From positions 1-36,280 of the forward strand of contig JAUCEF010000120.1 of NCBI GenBank assembly GCA_033558025.1: a stretch of 36,280 bases of DNA, given 5' to 3'. Source of the DNA: Phytophthora sp. 'mugwort'. Taxonomy: Eukaryota > Oomycota > Peronosporomycetes > Peronosporales > Peronosporaceae. The notes beneath the pieces were generated by a model. It searched no databases. It saw only the letters and a program-made list of their open reading frames with translations, and was not told the DNA's origin. Position 1 is the stretch's first letter; each line of letters opens with the position of its first letter. A program made the translations under genes and the position numbers. Shown here piece after piece: positions 18,919 to 29,853 of this stretch.

Positions 18919-20448
18919 ATGGCTATTGAATTATCATATATACTGGAATCAAATATTAAAAAATATAAAGATGAAAAAAGTTTACAAGAAACAGGTATTG
19001 TTCTTTCAATGAGTGATGGTATTGCAAGATGTTATGGTTTAACTAAAATTCAAGCAGGTGAAATGGTTGAATTTAATAATGGTAATATTAAAGGAATGGC
19101 TTTAAATTTAGAACCTGATGTTGTTGGTGTTGTTGTTTTTAGTAATGATAGAGAAATTCAAGAAGGTAATTTTGTACGAAGAACTGGATCTATTGTTAGT
19201 GTACCTGTAGGACCTGAAGTATTAGGTAGAGTAGTTGATGCTTTAGGACAACCCATTGATGGTAAAGGTCAAATTAACAGTAAATTAGAAAGTAGAGTTG
19301 AAGTTAAAGCTCCAGGTATTATGCCTAGAGAAAGTGTTAAACAACCTGTACAAACAGGTTTAAAAGCTGTAGATAGTTTAATTCCTATTGGTCGTGGTCA
19401 AAGGGAATTAATTATTGGTGATAGACAAACAGGTAAAACATCTATTGCTATTGATACTATAATTAATCAAAGAGAACCTCATTTAAAAAAAGATATAAAT
19501 AATCAATTATATTGTATTTATGTAGGTGTTGGTCAAAAAAGATCAACAATTGCTGAATTAACAAAAACTTTAGAAGAAAAAAATGCAATGTTTTTTTCTG
19601 TTATTGTAGCGGCTACTGCTTCAGATTCAGCACCCTTACAATATTTAGCTCCATATACTGGTTGTGCTTTAGGTGAATATTTTAGAGATAATGGTAAACA
19701 TGCTGTTATTTTCTATGATGATTTATCAAAACAAGCGGTAGCTTATAGACAAATGTCTTTATTATTAAGAAGACCTCCAGGTAGAGAAGCTTATCCTGGA
19801 GATGTTTTTTATTTACACTCTCGTTTATTAGAAAGAGCTGCTAAAATGAATAAAAAAATTGGTGGTGGTTCATTAACCGCATTACCTATTATTGAAACAC
19901 AAGCTGGAGATGTTTCTGCTTATATTCCAACAAATGTTATTTCAATTACTGATGGACAAATTTTTTTAGAAACAGAATTATTTAATGAAGGTCAAAGACC
20001 TGCAATTAGTGTTGGATTATCTGTAAGTCGTGTTGGTTCTTCTGCACAAATTAAAGCTATGAAACAAATTGCTGGTACAATGAAATTAGAATTAGCACAA
20101 TTTAGAGAAGTACAAGCATTTGCTCAATTTGGTTCTGATTTAGATGCTACAACTCAACAACAATTAAATAGAGGGATTAGATTAACAGAAATGTTAAAAC
20201 AAGGTTTAAATATACCGTTATCTGTTGAAAATCAAATTGTAATTATTTATTTAGGTGTACGTGGTTTCTTAGATAAAATTGCTGTTGATAAAATTTCAAG
20301 TTTTGAAATTAGTTGGTTAAATTTTATAAAAAATAATCATTTTAATATTTTAGAAGAAATCTTAAATAAAAAAGAAATATCTAAAGAATTAGAAAAAAAA
20401 CTTAATATTTTAGCAACAAATTTTACTAATAATTTTATTACAAAATAA
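18919..20448 (+). CDS. atp1: ATP synthase F1 subunit alpha
   Basis: Nucleotide-binding alpha subunit of the F1 head of complex V; 509 residues, full length. The Walker A motif GDRQTGKT is at about 167-174. The other blocks, [48 protein letters not shown] and [11 protein letters not shown], are strongly conserved. GC is higher than in the neighbouring ribosomal protein genes, as expected for a constrained protein. Retention of atp1 in mtDNA is informative: many lineages have moved it to the nucleus. Confidence 0.98.
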   Translation: MAIELSYILESNIKKYKDEKSLQETGIVLSMSDGIARCYGLTKIQAGEMVEFNNGNIKGMALNLEPDVVGVVVFSNDREIQEGNFVRRTGSIVSVPVGPEVLGRVVDALGQPIDGKGQINSKLESRVEVKAPGIMPRESVKQPVQTGLKAVDSLIPIGRGQRELIIGDRQTGKTSIAIDTIINQREPHLKKDINNQLYCIYVGVGQKRSTIAELTKTLEEKNAMFFSVIVAATASDSAPLQYLAPYTGCALGEYFRDNGKHAVIFYDDLSKQAVAYRQMSLLLRRPPGREAYPGDVFYLHSRLLERAAKMNKKIGGGSLTALPIIETQAGDVSAYIPTNVISITDGQIFLETELFNEGQRPAISVGLSVSRVGSSAQIKAMKQIAGTMKLELAQFREVQAFAQFGSDLDATTQQQLNRGIRLTEMLKQGLNIPLSVENQIVIIYLGVRGFLDKIAVDKISSFEISWLNFIKNNHFNILEEILNKKEISKELEKKLNILATNFTNNFITK

Positions 20449-20653
20449 TATAATTATTTTTATTATTAATAAAAAATAATTATAATATTTTGTAAATAAA
20501 ACATAACAGATAAAAATTAATTATTTTCTATATAGAAAATAATTTTAAATATTATTCTAATATTAATTTTTTAAAAAATATTTATTCTTTAAGAAGAATT
20601 ATTTTAAAATTATTATTATATTTTTAAATAATTTAAATTTATTTTATTCTATT
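20449..20653. repeat. atp1-nad5 spacer with 26-bp perfect palindrome
   Basis: Positions 20519-20544 form a 26-bp perfect palindrome centred on CTATATAG. A second small stem-loop, ATTCTT-TAAG-AAGAAT, lies near 20583-20598. No tRNA separates atp1 from nad5, so these hairpins could serve as the processing signal there; this is inference. Confidence 0.6.
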
Positions 20654-22648
20654 ATGTTATTATTAACTTTAATTTTTTTACCTTTTTTAGGTTCAGTAGC
20701 TTCTGGATTATTTGGTTTTTATATTGGCCGTAAAGGTTCTGTATTTATAACCACATTAACAACTTTTTTAAGTTGTCTTTTTTCATTTATTATTATATAT
20801 AATTCAATTACAAATGAATATGAGTATATTATTTATATTTCAAATTGGATTAATAGTGGTTTATTTAATTGTAATTGGTGTTTTTTATTTGATAGTTTAA
20901 CTATGATAATGTTAATTGTTGTAACAAGTATTTCAACTTTAGTTCATTTATATTCTTCTAAATATATGGATCATGATCCACATTTATCTAGATTTATGTC
21001 ATATTTATCACTATTTACTTTTTTTATGATTATATTAGTTACAGGTGATAATTTTATGCAAATGTTTGTTGGATGGGAAGGTGTTGGTTTTTGTTCATAT
21101 TTATTAATTAATTTTTGGTTTACACGTTTACAAGCGAATAAAGCAGCTATAAAAGCTATGTTAGTTAATCGAATTAGTGATTTAATCTTATTATTAGGTG
21201 TATTAACTGTTTTTTATAATATTAGAACTATTGAATATTTTAGTACATTTGCAGCAATTTCTATTGTTAAAGATTTTAAATTTATTTTTTTTAATTATAT
21301 TTTAAGTATTATTGATGTTGCGTGTATTTTAATTTTTATAGGTGCTATGGGTAAATCTGCTCAAATTTTTTTACATTTATGGTTACCCGATGCTATGGAA
21401 GGACCTACGCCGGTTTCGGCATTAATCCATGCAGCGACTATGGTAACTGCTGGTGTTTATTTAATTGCACGTTGTTCACCAATGTTTGAATATTCAATGT
21501 TTTCTTTAAAAGTTATTACAATTATTGGAGCTTCTACAGCCTTTTTCTCAAGTACAATTGGTCTAGTACAAAATGATTTTAAAAAAATAGTTGCCTATTC
21601 TACTTGTAGTCAATTAGGTTATATGTTTTTTGCTTGTGGATTATCAAATTATCCTTTAGCTATTTTTCATTTATCAAATCATGCATATTTTAAAGCATTA
21701 TTATTTTTATGTTCCGGTGCTGTAATTCATGCTATGGGTGATGAACAAGATATAAGAAAAATGGGTGGTTTAAGAAGAATTTTACCTTTTACTTATATAA
21801 TGTTTTTAATAGGTTCATTATCTTTAATGGGTTTTCCTTTTTTAACTGGTTTTTATTCTAAAGATTTAATATTAGAAGTTGCATTTTCAAGTTTTAGTGA
21901 AACAGGTCATTTTGCTTATTGGTTGGGTACTATTGGTGCATTTTTTACGGCATTCTATTCAACACGTTTATTATTTTTTGCTTTTTTAAGTGAAACTAAT
22001 GCCTATAAAAATGTTATTAAAAATGCACATGATGTTCCATTAGAAATGGGTATTCCTTTAGGAGTTTTAGCATTTGGTAGTATTTTTATAGGTTATATTT
22101 CTAAAGATATGTTTGTTGGGTTAGGTTCAAATTTTTGGAATAACTCAATTTATATAAATCCATTTAATAATCAAATGATTGATGCTGAATTTTTACCAAC
22201 ATTTTTTAAATTATTACCTGTTATTTTAAGTTTTTGTGGCTTATTTTGTGCCTTTTATTTATATTTTTTTAAATTTAGATTTTTATATAACTTAAAAATT
22301 TCAAAATATGGTCTTTATTTTTATAATTTTTTAAATAGAAAATGGTATTTTGATAAAATTTATTATGAATTTATTAATCAATATATATTAAAAGTTGGTT
22401 ATAATGTAACATATAAAATGATTGATAAAGGTTTAATTGAAATGTGTGGTCCTTTTGGTTTAATAACCGTTTTTTCTTTCTTAAGTCAAAAAATAATTTT
22501 ATTACAAACAGGTTATATTTATCACTATTCATTATTAATGTTAATTAGCATTATTTGTTTAATAAATATTATTTTTTTTTCTATTATTTATTTTTTTAAT
22601 ATTATTACTATTTTATTATTTTTATTTATTTTTTTATTAATTAAATAA
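20654..22648 (+). CDS. nad5: NADH dehydrogenase subunit 5
   Basis: Largest antiporter-like membrane subunit of complex I; 664 residues, with the long lateral helix region at the C-terminus. Conserved blocks are MFVGWEGVGFCSYLLINFWF, KSAQIFLHLWLPDAMEGPTP, VSALIHAATMVTAGVYLIAR, YSTCSQLGYMFFACGL and FSNHAYFKALLFL-like SNHAYFKALLFLCSGAVIH. The extreme C-terminus is a run of I, L and F. nad6 follows after 60 bases. Confidence 0.97.
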   Translation: MLLLTLIFLPFLGSVASGLFGFYIGRKGSVFITTLTTFLSCLFSFIIIYNSITNEYEYIIYISNWINSGLFNCNWCFLFDSLTMIMLIVVTSISTLVHLYSSKYMDHDPHLSRFMSYLSLFTFFMIILVTGDNFMQMFVGWEGVGFCSYLLINFWFTRLQANKAAIKAMLVNRISDLILLLGVLTVFYNIRTIEYFSTFAAISIVKDFKFIFFNYILSIIDVACILIFIGAMGKSAQIFLHLWLPDAMEGPTPVSALIHAATMVTAGVYLIARCSPMFEYSMFSLKVITIIGASTAFFSSTIGLVQNDFKKIVAYSTCSQLGYMFFACGLSNYPLAIFHLSNHAYFKALLFLCSGAVIHAMGDEQDIRKMGGLRRILPFTYIMFLIGSLSLMGFPFLTGFYSKDLILEVAFSSFSETGHFAYWLGTIGAFFTAFYSTRLLFFAFLSETNAYKNVIKNAHDVPLEMGIPLGVLAFGSIFIGYISKDMFVGLGSNFWNNSIYINPFNNQMIDAEFLPTFFKLLPVILSFCGLFCAFYLYFFKFRFLYNLKISKYGLYFYNFLNRKWYFDKIYYEFINQYILKVGYNVTYKMIDKGLIEMCGPFGLITVFSFLSQKIILLQTGYIYHYSLLMLISIICLINIIFFSIIYFFNIITILLFLFIFLLIK

Positions 22649-22708
22649 AAATAATAAAATATGTATCTTTTAAGATATAATTATAAATTTATATAATTTA
22701 AATACATT

Positions 22709-23419
22709 ATGGATTTCGAAACAATTTTCTTTTATACTTTTTCAACTATAGCTTTAACTTCAGCTATATTTGTAATATATTCTACAAATACAATATATTC
22801 TGCATTTTTTTTAATATTAGTTTTTACTAATTCAACTGGATTATTATTAATTTCTGAAATTGAATTTTTATCAATAATGTTAATTATTATTTATGTAGGA
22901 GCTATTACTGTATTATTTTTATTTGTTATTATGATGCTAGATGTTAATGTTTTAATTGATAAAAATAAAATAAAAAATAATTTTGGTTATTTACCAATTA
23001 TTTTTTTAATTAGTTTTATTTTTTTTTTAGAAACGTTTGTTATGTTTAGTAAAGTTTTTACATCATATTACCATTTAATAAATAATTCTTTTTTTACTCA
23101 AAAAGTAAATACTTTATTTTTTTTTCACGATAGTATGAAAGGTACTTTTGAAATATTTGTTGATGTCAAACCCTTTTTAAAAAATTTTATCTATCAATTA
23201 GATACTATTACAAATATTGAAACAATTGGACAAATTTTATATAGTTATTATGCTTTTTTTTTTTTAGTTGCAGGTATTATATTATTAATAGCTTTAATAG
23301 GAGCGGTTACTTTAACTAAAAAGGAAAAAAAAAAATTTTTAAAACAAAATATTTATAAACAACTTTCACGAGATGCATTAAAAGCTATTTTTAATGTATA
23401 TTCAGATAAAACTGTTTAA
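22709..23419 (+). CDS. nad6: NADH dehydrogenase subunit 6
   Basis: Membrane subunit of complex I; 236 residues, slightly longer than usual owing to a central loop of about 40 residues around FVDVKPFLKNF. The hallmark EIEFLSIMLIIIYVGAITVL followed by FLFVIMMLDV is present at about 50-80. The C-terminal helix AGIILLIALIGAVTLT is followed by a lysine-rich tail. The downstream trnR(UCU) closes the plus-strand block. Confidence 0.95.
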   Translation: MDFETIFFYTFSTIALTSAIFVIYSTNTIYSAFFLILVFTNSTGLLLISEIEFLSIMLIIIYVGAITVLFLFVIMMLDVNVLIDKNKIKNNFGYLPIIFLISFIFFLETFVMFSKVFTSYYHLINNSFFTQKVNTLFFFHDSMKGTFEIFVDVKPFLKNFIYQLDTITNIETIGQILYSYYAFFFLVAGIILLIALIGAVTLTKKEKKKFLKQNIYKQLSRDALKAIFNVYSDKTV

Positions 23420-23436
23420 TTCTTAATAAAACTAAA

Positions 23437-23509
23437 ACAATCTTAACTTAATTGGTAGAGTATTAGCCTTCTAAGCTTTAAAATCTTGGTTCAAATCCAA
23501 GAGATTGTA
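23437..23509 (+). tRNA. trnR: tRNA-Arg (UCU)
   Basis: Acceptor ACAATCT/AGATTGT and T arm CTTGG-TTCAAAT-CCAAG are perfect. The anticodon loop is CTTCTAA, reading AGR. The anticodon stem TTAGC/GCTTT leaves the two outer pairs as T-T. The context after nad6 supports the identity. Confidence 0.87.
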
Positions 23510-23920
23510 ATTAGTTTTATTTAAAAATTTCATTCTTAAAAAAAAAATAATTCAATTATTTTTATAATATAAATAATAAAATTTAAATTTTTTAAGAAAT
23601 AATAAATTAAAAAAATCAATTTTTTTCAATAAATATTCTAAAAAATATAAGAAGAATGCGTTCACTTACAAATTTAATATAAATACAGAATATTATTATT
23701 GCTAATTCTATAACTTTTAATCAAGATGGTTTAACATAAGTTATTGATGACATAAATATTTAAATAGATTAATTTTTATTAAATACTCAATAACTAAAAT
23801 TAAATTAATATCAACATAGTTATAATTTAAAATCACATAATTAGTTTTTAATTGGTAAAAATTTACATAATGTATATATTGTATATCTAGAAACCTATTT
23901 AACAAATTAAATAGGTTTTT
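23510..23920. other. Convergent gene-free region with terminal hairpin
   Basis: About 410 bp between trnR(UCU) on the plus strand and orf137 on the minus strand. I see no frame longer than a few tens of codons and no tRNA. A stretch at 23641-23760 is a little richer in G and C than the rest and may be a gene remnant, but I cannot identify it. The region ends in the hairpin at 23891-23918. Confidence 0.6.
23891..23918. terminator. 10-bp hairpin with T tract between converging transcripts
   Basis: AAACCTATTT pairs perfectly with AAATAGGTTT across an eight-base loop and is followed by more T. It sits directly after the orf137 stop and at the end of the plus-strand block. It could end or stabilise either transcript; that role is inferred from shape and place only. 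Confidence 0.45.
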
Positions 23921-24334
23921 TTAGCCATCTTCTTTAAAAATAGAAATTAAAATTTTAATTAAATGAGTCATCATTTTTTCAAATTCTTGTGGATTATCTT
24001 TTAATAAATGTCTTGGATGAATAGTTAGTTTTAATAATTCTAATAAATTTAATCCAGCCGCCCTTTTTTCAGGTTCACGTAACATTTTTAAAACAACTTG
24101 TTTTATTTGATTGAAAGTTTCATCATCGACGATATTCCTTAAATCCTGTAATGCAGAAACTATTGGAAAATCGCTATTGAAATAAATTAAAAAAATAGTT
24201 AAACCTAAAATAAAAAAGGCACCTATTATAAATATTATATATTTTATATAATTTGATGTTTGTTCTTGTGATTCGTGTTTTTCAATATTATTGTTGTCAT
24301 TGTTTAAGTCTATTAAAATATTTTCGATATCCAT
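23921..24334 (-). CDS. Unassigned membrane-anchored protein, orf137
   Basis: 137 residues, not recognised. The N-terminal 27 residues are acidic and asparagine-rich (DLNNDNNNIEKHESQEQ). One hydrophobic helix at about 30-50 (IIFIIGAFFILGLTIFLIYF) is followed by a soluble C-terminal domain of about 85 residues with regular helices and mixed charges (LREPEKRAAGLNLLELLKLT, FEKMMTHLIKIL). Codon use is less AT-driven than in intergenic DNA, arguing for a real protein. It is last in the cox2-cox1 block. atp8 was considered, but the helix position and the long soluble domain fit poorly. Confidence 0.6.
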   Translation of the reverse strand: MDIENILIDLNNDNNNIEKHESQEQTSNYIKYIIFIIGAFFILGLTIFLIYFNSDFPIVSALQDLRNIVDDETFNQIKQVVLKMLREPEKRAAGLNLLELLKLTIHPRHLLKDNPQEFEKMMTHLIKILISIFKEDG

Positions 24335-24576
24335 AATTATAATTTAAATTATTTTATTAATAATTAATTTGTTATTAATTAAATTTTTATTTGATTTAAT
24401 TTTTGAGATTTAATATTTTTTTTTATTTAAATTTTACTAATATTTTTTTCTCTTAAATAATATAAAAATTTTAAATTTTTATAAAACACCGTAAAACGGT
24501 ATTAATTAAATTAAAAATTTTTAATATAATTATTAATAAAGATTAATTTAATTATTAATAATTATAAAAATTTTTT
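24335..24576. other. orf137-cox1 spacer with GC-containing hairpin
   Basis: It holds ACCGT-AAA-ACGGT at 24488-24500, a tight hairpin that stands out in otherwise pure AT sequence, just downstream of cox1 on the minus strand. No tRNA lies here, so it may mark the cox1 mRNA 3' end; this is inferred. Confidence 0.45.
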
Positions 24577-26055
<1,479 letters not shown>

Positions 26056-26277
26056 TTATTTATATTTTTAAATTTTATTTTAAATGCAAAATTATATATT
26101 TTATTTTTAAATCAAAAAAAGCGTTGGTTTTTTTAATTTTTTATTATCAAAAAAATAAATTATTTTTATTTATTGAAAAATTGTTTGATTTTATTAATTA
26201 ATTTTTTAATATCAGTAAATAGTAATAATATTAAAAAAATTATACCAATGATTTTAAATACCATAAAAATTTTTTAA

Positions 26278-27054
26278 TTATATATTAAAATCAAAATTGA
26301 TTTTATTTTTTAACCAAATTAAATAATCTTCTAATGAAACAGCTTCTACAACAATAGGCATAAATCCATGATTTACTCCACAAATTTCACTACATTGTCC
26401 ATAAAAAACACCTTCACGTTTAATAAACATTGATGTTTGATTTAAACGACCAGGACAAGCATCTAATTTTATACCTAATGAAGGTATTGCCCATGAATGT
26501 AAAACATCTGAAGCAGTAATTAATACTCGAATATGACTATTAGTTGGAACAACCACACGATTATCAACTTCTAAAATTCTAAATTGACCTATTGCTAAAT
26601 CATCTTCTTGAATCATATAACTATCAAAAATTAAAGGTTCATCAGAAAATTCTAAATTATCTGAATATTCATAACTCCAATACCATTGACTACCAATTAC
26701 TTTTAAAGTAATAATAGGATCAATTACTTCATCCATTGAATATAATAAAGCAAAAGATGGAATAGCTACCGTTAATAAAATTAAGGCTGGAATAGAAGTC
26801 CAAATAATTTCAATAGTAGCACCATGTACAATTGTTGCTGGAATTTTATTTTTTTTTTCATCAAAAAGAGTAATAACTCTAAATAACATCCAACAAACAA
26901 ATACAGTAATCATAATTAAAAAAAACATTAAATCATGATGAAAATTAATAATACCTTCCATAACAGGTGTTGCTGGATCTTGAAAACCTAATTGCCAAGG
27001 TTCAGCCATATCTAAAAAAGTGAATTGATTATTTATATAATTTATTATTGTCAT
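26278..27054 (-). CDS. cox2: Cytochrome c oxidase subunit 2
   Basis: CuA-bearing subunit of complex IV; 258 residues with two N-terminal membrane helices (about 40-62 and 82-104). All CuA ligands are present: His186, Cys221, Glu223, Cys225, His229 and Met232 ([22 protein letters not shown]). The aromatic patch [12 protein letters not shown] for electron entry is intact. The protein is in one piece, unlike split cox2 genes of some algae. ATG start at 27054. Confidence 0.98.
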   Translation of the reverse strand: MTIINYINNQFTFLDMAEPWQLGFQDPATPVMEGIINFHHDLMFFLIMITVFVCWMLFRVITLFDEKKNKIPATIVHGATIEIIWTSIPALILLTVAIPSFALLYSMDEVIDPIITLKVIGSQWYWSYEYSDNLEFSDEPLIFDSYMIQEDDLAIGQFRILEVDNRVVVPTNSHIRVLITASDVLHSWAIPSLGIKLDACPGRLNQTSMFIKREGVFYGQCSEICGVNHGFMPIVVEAVSLEDYLIWLKNKINFDFNI

Positions 27055-27646
27055 AATATACTTGAAATTTATTATTTTATTTAATTTTTAATATATACAA
27101 AATTAAGAGTTTTTGAATATTAATATTCAAGAAAAAATATAAATTTTATTATTTATATTGTAAAAATAATTGAATTATTTTTTTTTTTTCTTAAAGAATA
27201 TAAAATTTTTTAAAAATTAAAATAATTTATATTAAATAATCATATTATTTTTAAAATGTTTTTATATACAATAATAAATATTAATGTAGAATATAATAAA
27301 AATGAAATAATAATTATTTAAAGAGTATTCATTTAACGATTAATCAATAATATTAACTAATAAATTAAAATTATTTAATATTGAGAATGTTTTCTTAATA
27401 TAAACATTAATTAATCTGTTTATGAATATTTTTTTAGGAATAATGGAGTAATTTTAAAATTGAATATTTATAATAATATTTTTATTTTAAACATATAAAA
27501 CTATATTTATTATAAAATATTATAAATCTAAATTTAAATTCCCTTTGATTAAAAAGTATTTTAAATAAAATTTTATTTTTATAACTTGAATTTAATTAAT
27601 TTCAGATATTATAAAATTTTTTTGATTTATAATATTTTATAATAAA
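27055..27646. other. Largest gene-free stretch, with palindrome and long inverted repeat
   Basis: 592 bp of nearly pure AT between trnW and cox2. It has an 18-bp perfect palindrome, TTGAATATTAATATTCAA, at 27113-27130 and the 23-nt inverted repeat described separately. I see no frame long enough to be a gene on either strand and no tRNA. It is a candidate control region, from its size and structure only. Confidence 0.6.
27506..27646. repeat. 23-nt perfect inverted repeat abutting trnW
   Basis: 27506-27528 is the exact reverse complement of 27624-27646, with 95 nt between. The right arm ends one base before the trnW discriminator position, so on the transcribed strand the structure begins immediately after the tRNA 3' end. 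Confidence 0.85.
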
Positions 27647-27718
27647 CAGGAAAAATGGGACTTGAACCCATAACAATAATTTTGGAGACTATGATTTTAC
27701 CAATTAAACTATTTTCCT
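27647..27718 (-). tRNA. trnW: tRNA-Trp (CCA)
   Basis: Acceptor AGGAAAA/TTTTCCT with discriminator G, anticodon stem ATAGT/ATTAT around loop CTCCAAA, and T arm ATGGG-TTCAAGT-CCCAT. A CCA anticodon reads UGG only, supporting UGA as a stop. It lies 3' of the SSU rRNA and 5' of cox2. Confidence 0.94.
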
Positions 27719-27749
27719 AAGACTTTTAATTTTAATTTAAGAATGCTTA

Positions 27750-28364
27750 AAGATCTCTTCCAGACACAGGTTCCCCTACGACTACCTTGTTACGACTTCA
27801 TCAAAGTTACTAACCACTTTTTAGGAATTATAATTTATTTTATAAAAATTTTAAATTATTTTATTTAAATAATTATTAAATTTTATAAAAGAATTAAAAA
27901 TTATTTTAAAAACAATCAACTTCCCTGATGTGACGGGCGGTGTGTACAAAGTCCAGTAACATATTCACCGCAGCATGCTGTTCTGCGATTACTAGCGATT
28001 CCAACTTCATAAGGGCGAGTTTCAGCCCTTAATTCGAACTAAGATAATTTTTGAAGATTTGCTCCAACTTATATCATTATTGCTTCTCATTGTAATTATC
28101 ATTGTAGCACGTGTGTAGCCCAACTCATAAGGGCCATGAAGACTTGACGTCATCCCCACCTTCCATTAACCTATCATTAATTTTTTCATTAGAGTACTTT
28201 TATCTATTTATAATAAATTAGTAACTAATCATAGGGGTTGCGCTCGTTAAAGGATTTAACCAAACATTTCACAACACGAGCTGACGACAGCCATGCAACA
28301 CCTGTTTTTTATATAAAAATTTTAAATAAAAATTAGCAAGAGTTGGTAAGGTTCTGCGCGTATT

Positions 28365-28396
<32 letters not shown>

Positions 28397-29260
28397 TAGA
28401 CTCCCGTCAATTCCTTTGAATTTCAATCTTGCGATTATACTTTTCAGGCGGAGTGCTTAACGCGTTAGCTGTTATATCTAAAAATTCTAAATATTAGCAC
28501 TCATCGTTTACAGCATGGACTACCGGGGTCTCTAATCCCGTTCGCTACCCAAGCTTTCGTTTCTCAGTGTCAGTATATACCCAGATAATTGCCTTCGCCA
28601 TAGGTCTTCCTTCTATTATCAACGTATTTTATCACTCCAATAGAAATTCCATTATCCTCTATTTATACTCCAGTTTATCAGTTTTGAAAAAATGTATAAA
28701 GTTGAGCTTTAATTTGTTTCTTTCAACTTAAAAAACTACCTACAAACCCTTTACGCCTAATCATCCCGAATAATGCTCGCTCCTCCCGTATTACCGCGGC
28801 TGCTGGCACGGGTATTAGCCGGAACTTCTTTTTTAAGTACTGTCATTTTCCTCCTTAATGAAAGAGCTTTACAACCTAATTAGCCGTCATCACCCACTCG
28901 GTATTGCTGGATCAAGCTTCCGCTCATTGTCCAAAATTCCCCACTGCTGCCTTTAAAAAAGTTTGGGCCGTGTCTCAGTCCCAATGTGGCTGATCATTCT
29001 TTCAAACCAGCTAAAGATAATAGGCTTGGTTGTCTATTAAACTACCAACTACCATAATCTTGCGCAAACTCATCTTTTAACGTTAAAAACTTTAATTAAT
29101 TTATTCAGTATTTTTATAAAAATAATTATTCTGAATTAAAAGGTAGATAATTCACGTGTTACTCACCCGTTCGCTATGTTTTAAAAACATTCAACTTGCA
29201 TGTGTTAAGCATACCGATAGCATTTATTCTGAGCCAGGATCAAACTCTATTTAAGTTTTA
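27750..29260 (-). rRNA. rns: Small-subunit ribosomal RNA
   Basis: Bacterial-like SSU rRNA of about 1.5 kb on the minus strand. On the plus strand one reads the complements of universal segments: CAGGTTCCCCTACG and CCTTGTTACGACTT near 27768-27799 (3' end), GACGGGCGGTGTGTAC near 27934, ACGAGCTGACGACAGCCATG near 28276, the 530 loop TTACCGCGGCTGCTGGCAC near 28791, and GAGCCAGGATCAAACTC near 29230 (5' end). AT-only expansions fill variable helices, for example 27830-27910. The ends are estimated from alignment with the E. coli termini recalled from memory, accurate to perhaps 15 bases. It lies downstream of the LSU gene in transcription. Confidence 0.95.
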
Positions 29261-29619
29261 TATTAATTATTTAATATTAATTTTTAAAATAACAAATATT
29301 TAAAAATTTAATATTATAACATTCTTATATTAATTTTTGTCTTATATTGTCTTATATTGTCTTATATTGTCTTATATTGTCTTATATTGTCTTAAAGGAT
29401 TAAAATTTTTTAATTTTTAAAAATTCAATTAGTTATTAATAAAAATTTCTTTGTATCACGAAAAAAAAATATTATTTTTTGAAAAGGATCCCCCCCTAAA
29501 TATGTTTTTGAATTTTTTGTTGAAAAGATAAATATCTTTTTAACTTAACTATTTAAAGATATTTTATCTTTTTATCCTTTTTTTAATTTGTTTATCCTTT
29601 TTTTTTTTTAGATCTTTAT
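29261..29619. other. SSU 5' leader region with tandem repeats
   Basis: About 360 bp upstream of the SSU rRNA. It contains five perfect copies of a 10-bp unit (29341-29390), a C7 run near 29490, and complementary AAAGATAAATATCTTT / AAAGATATTTTATCTTT segments at about 29524-29572 that can fold. No frame of note is present. It could hold a processing site or promoter for the rRNA; no consensus is recognised. Confidence 0.55.
29341..29394. repeat. Tandem 10-bp repeat, 5.4 copies
   Basis: The unit is CTTATATTGT, five perfect copies plus CTTA. The identity between copies suggests recent slippage or selection for the motif. It is roughly 80 bp upstream of the SSU rRNA 5' end. Confidence 0.95.
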
Positions 29620-29703
29620 TGGAGAAAGTAGGATTTGAACCTACGTAGAAAATATTTCAACAAATTTACAGTCTGCCGCTTTTAACCACTCAGCCATTTC
29701 TCC
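29620..29703 (-). tRNA. trnY: tRNA-Tyr (GUA)
   Basis: Class II tRNA with a long variable arm, as in bacteria. Acceptor GGAGAAA/TTTCTCC, anticodon loop CTGTAAA, and T arm GTAGG-TTCAAAT-CCTAC. Confidence 0.94.
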
Positions 29704-29720
29704 TAAAGATATTTTAAATA

Positions 29721-29792
29721 TGTGATTAATGGGATTTGAACCCATAATATTTACTTGGAAGATAAAGGATTTACCAATTAATCTATAATCAC
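29721..29792 (-). tRNA. trnG: tRNA-Gly (UCC)
   Basis: Acceptor GTGATTA/TAATCAC, anticodon stem TTTAT/GTAAA with a T-G pair around loop CTTCCAA, and T arm ATGGG-TTCAAAT-CCCAT. One of two glycine tRNAs flanking orf176. Confidence 0.93.
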
Positions 29793-29853
29793 GTATATTT
29801 TTATTGTTTAAAAAATGTTTATTATTGTTTTAAAAAAGAAAAAGTGGAATAAA

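Noticed and set aside
23641..23760. Possible short gene starting at the ATG in AATGCGTTCACTTAC
   Set aside because: The frame stops after eight codons, and no neighbouring frame gives a recognisable protein.
23921..24334. orf137 as atp8
   Set aside because: Atp8 has its helix at the extreme N-terminus with a characteristic short start. Here the helix begins near residue 30 after an acidic stretch.
29341..29394. CRISPR-like short repeats
   Set aside because: Units are 10 bp with no spacers between them: a plain tandem repeat in organelle DNA.
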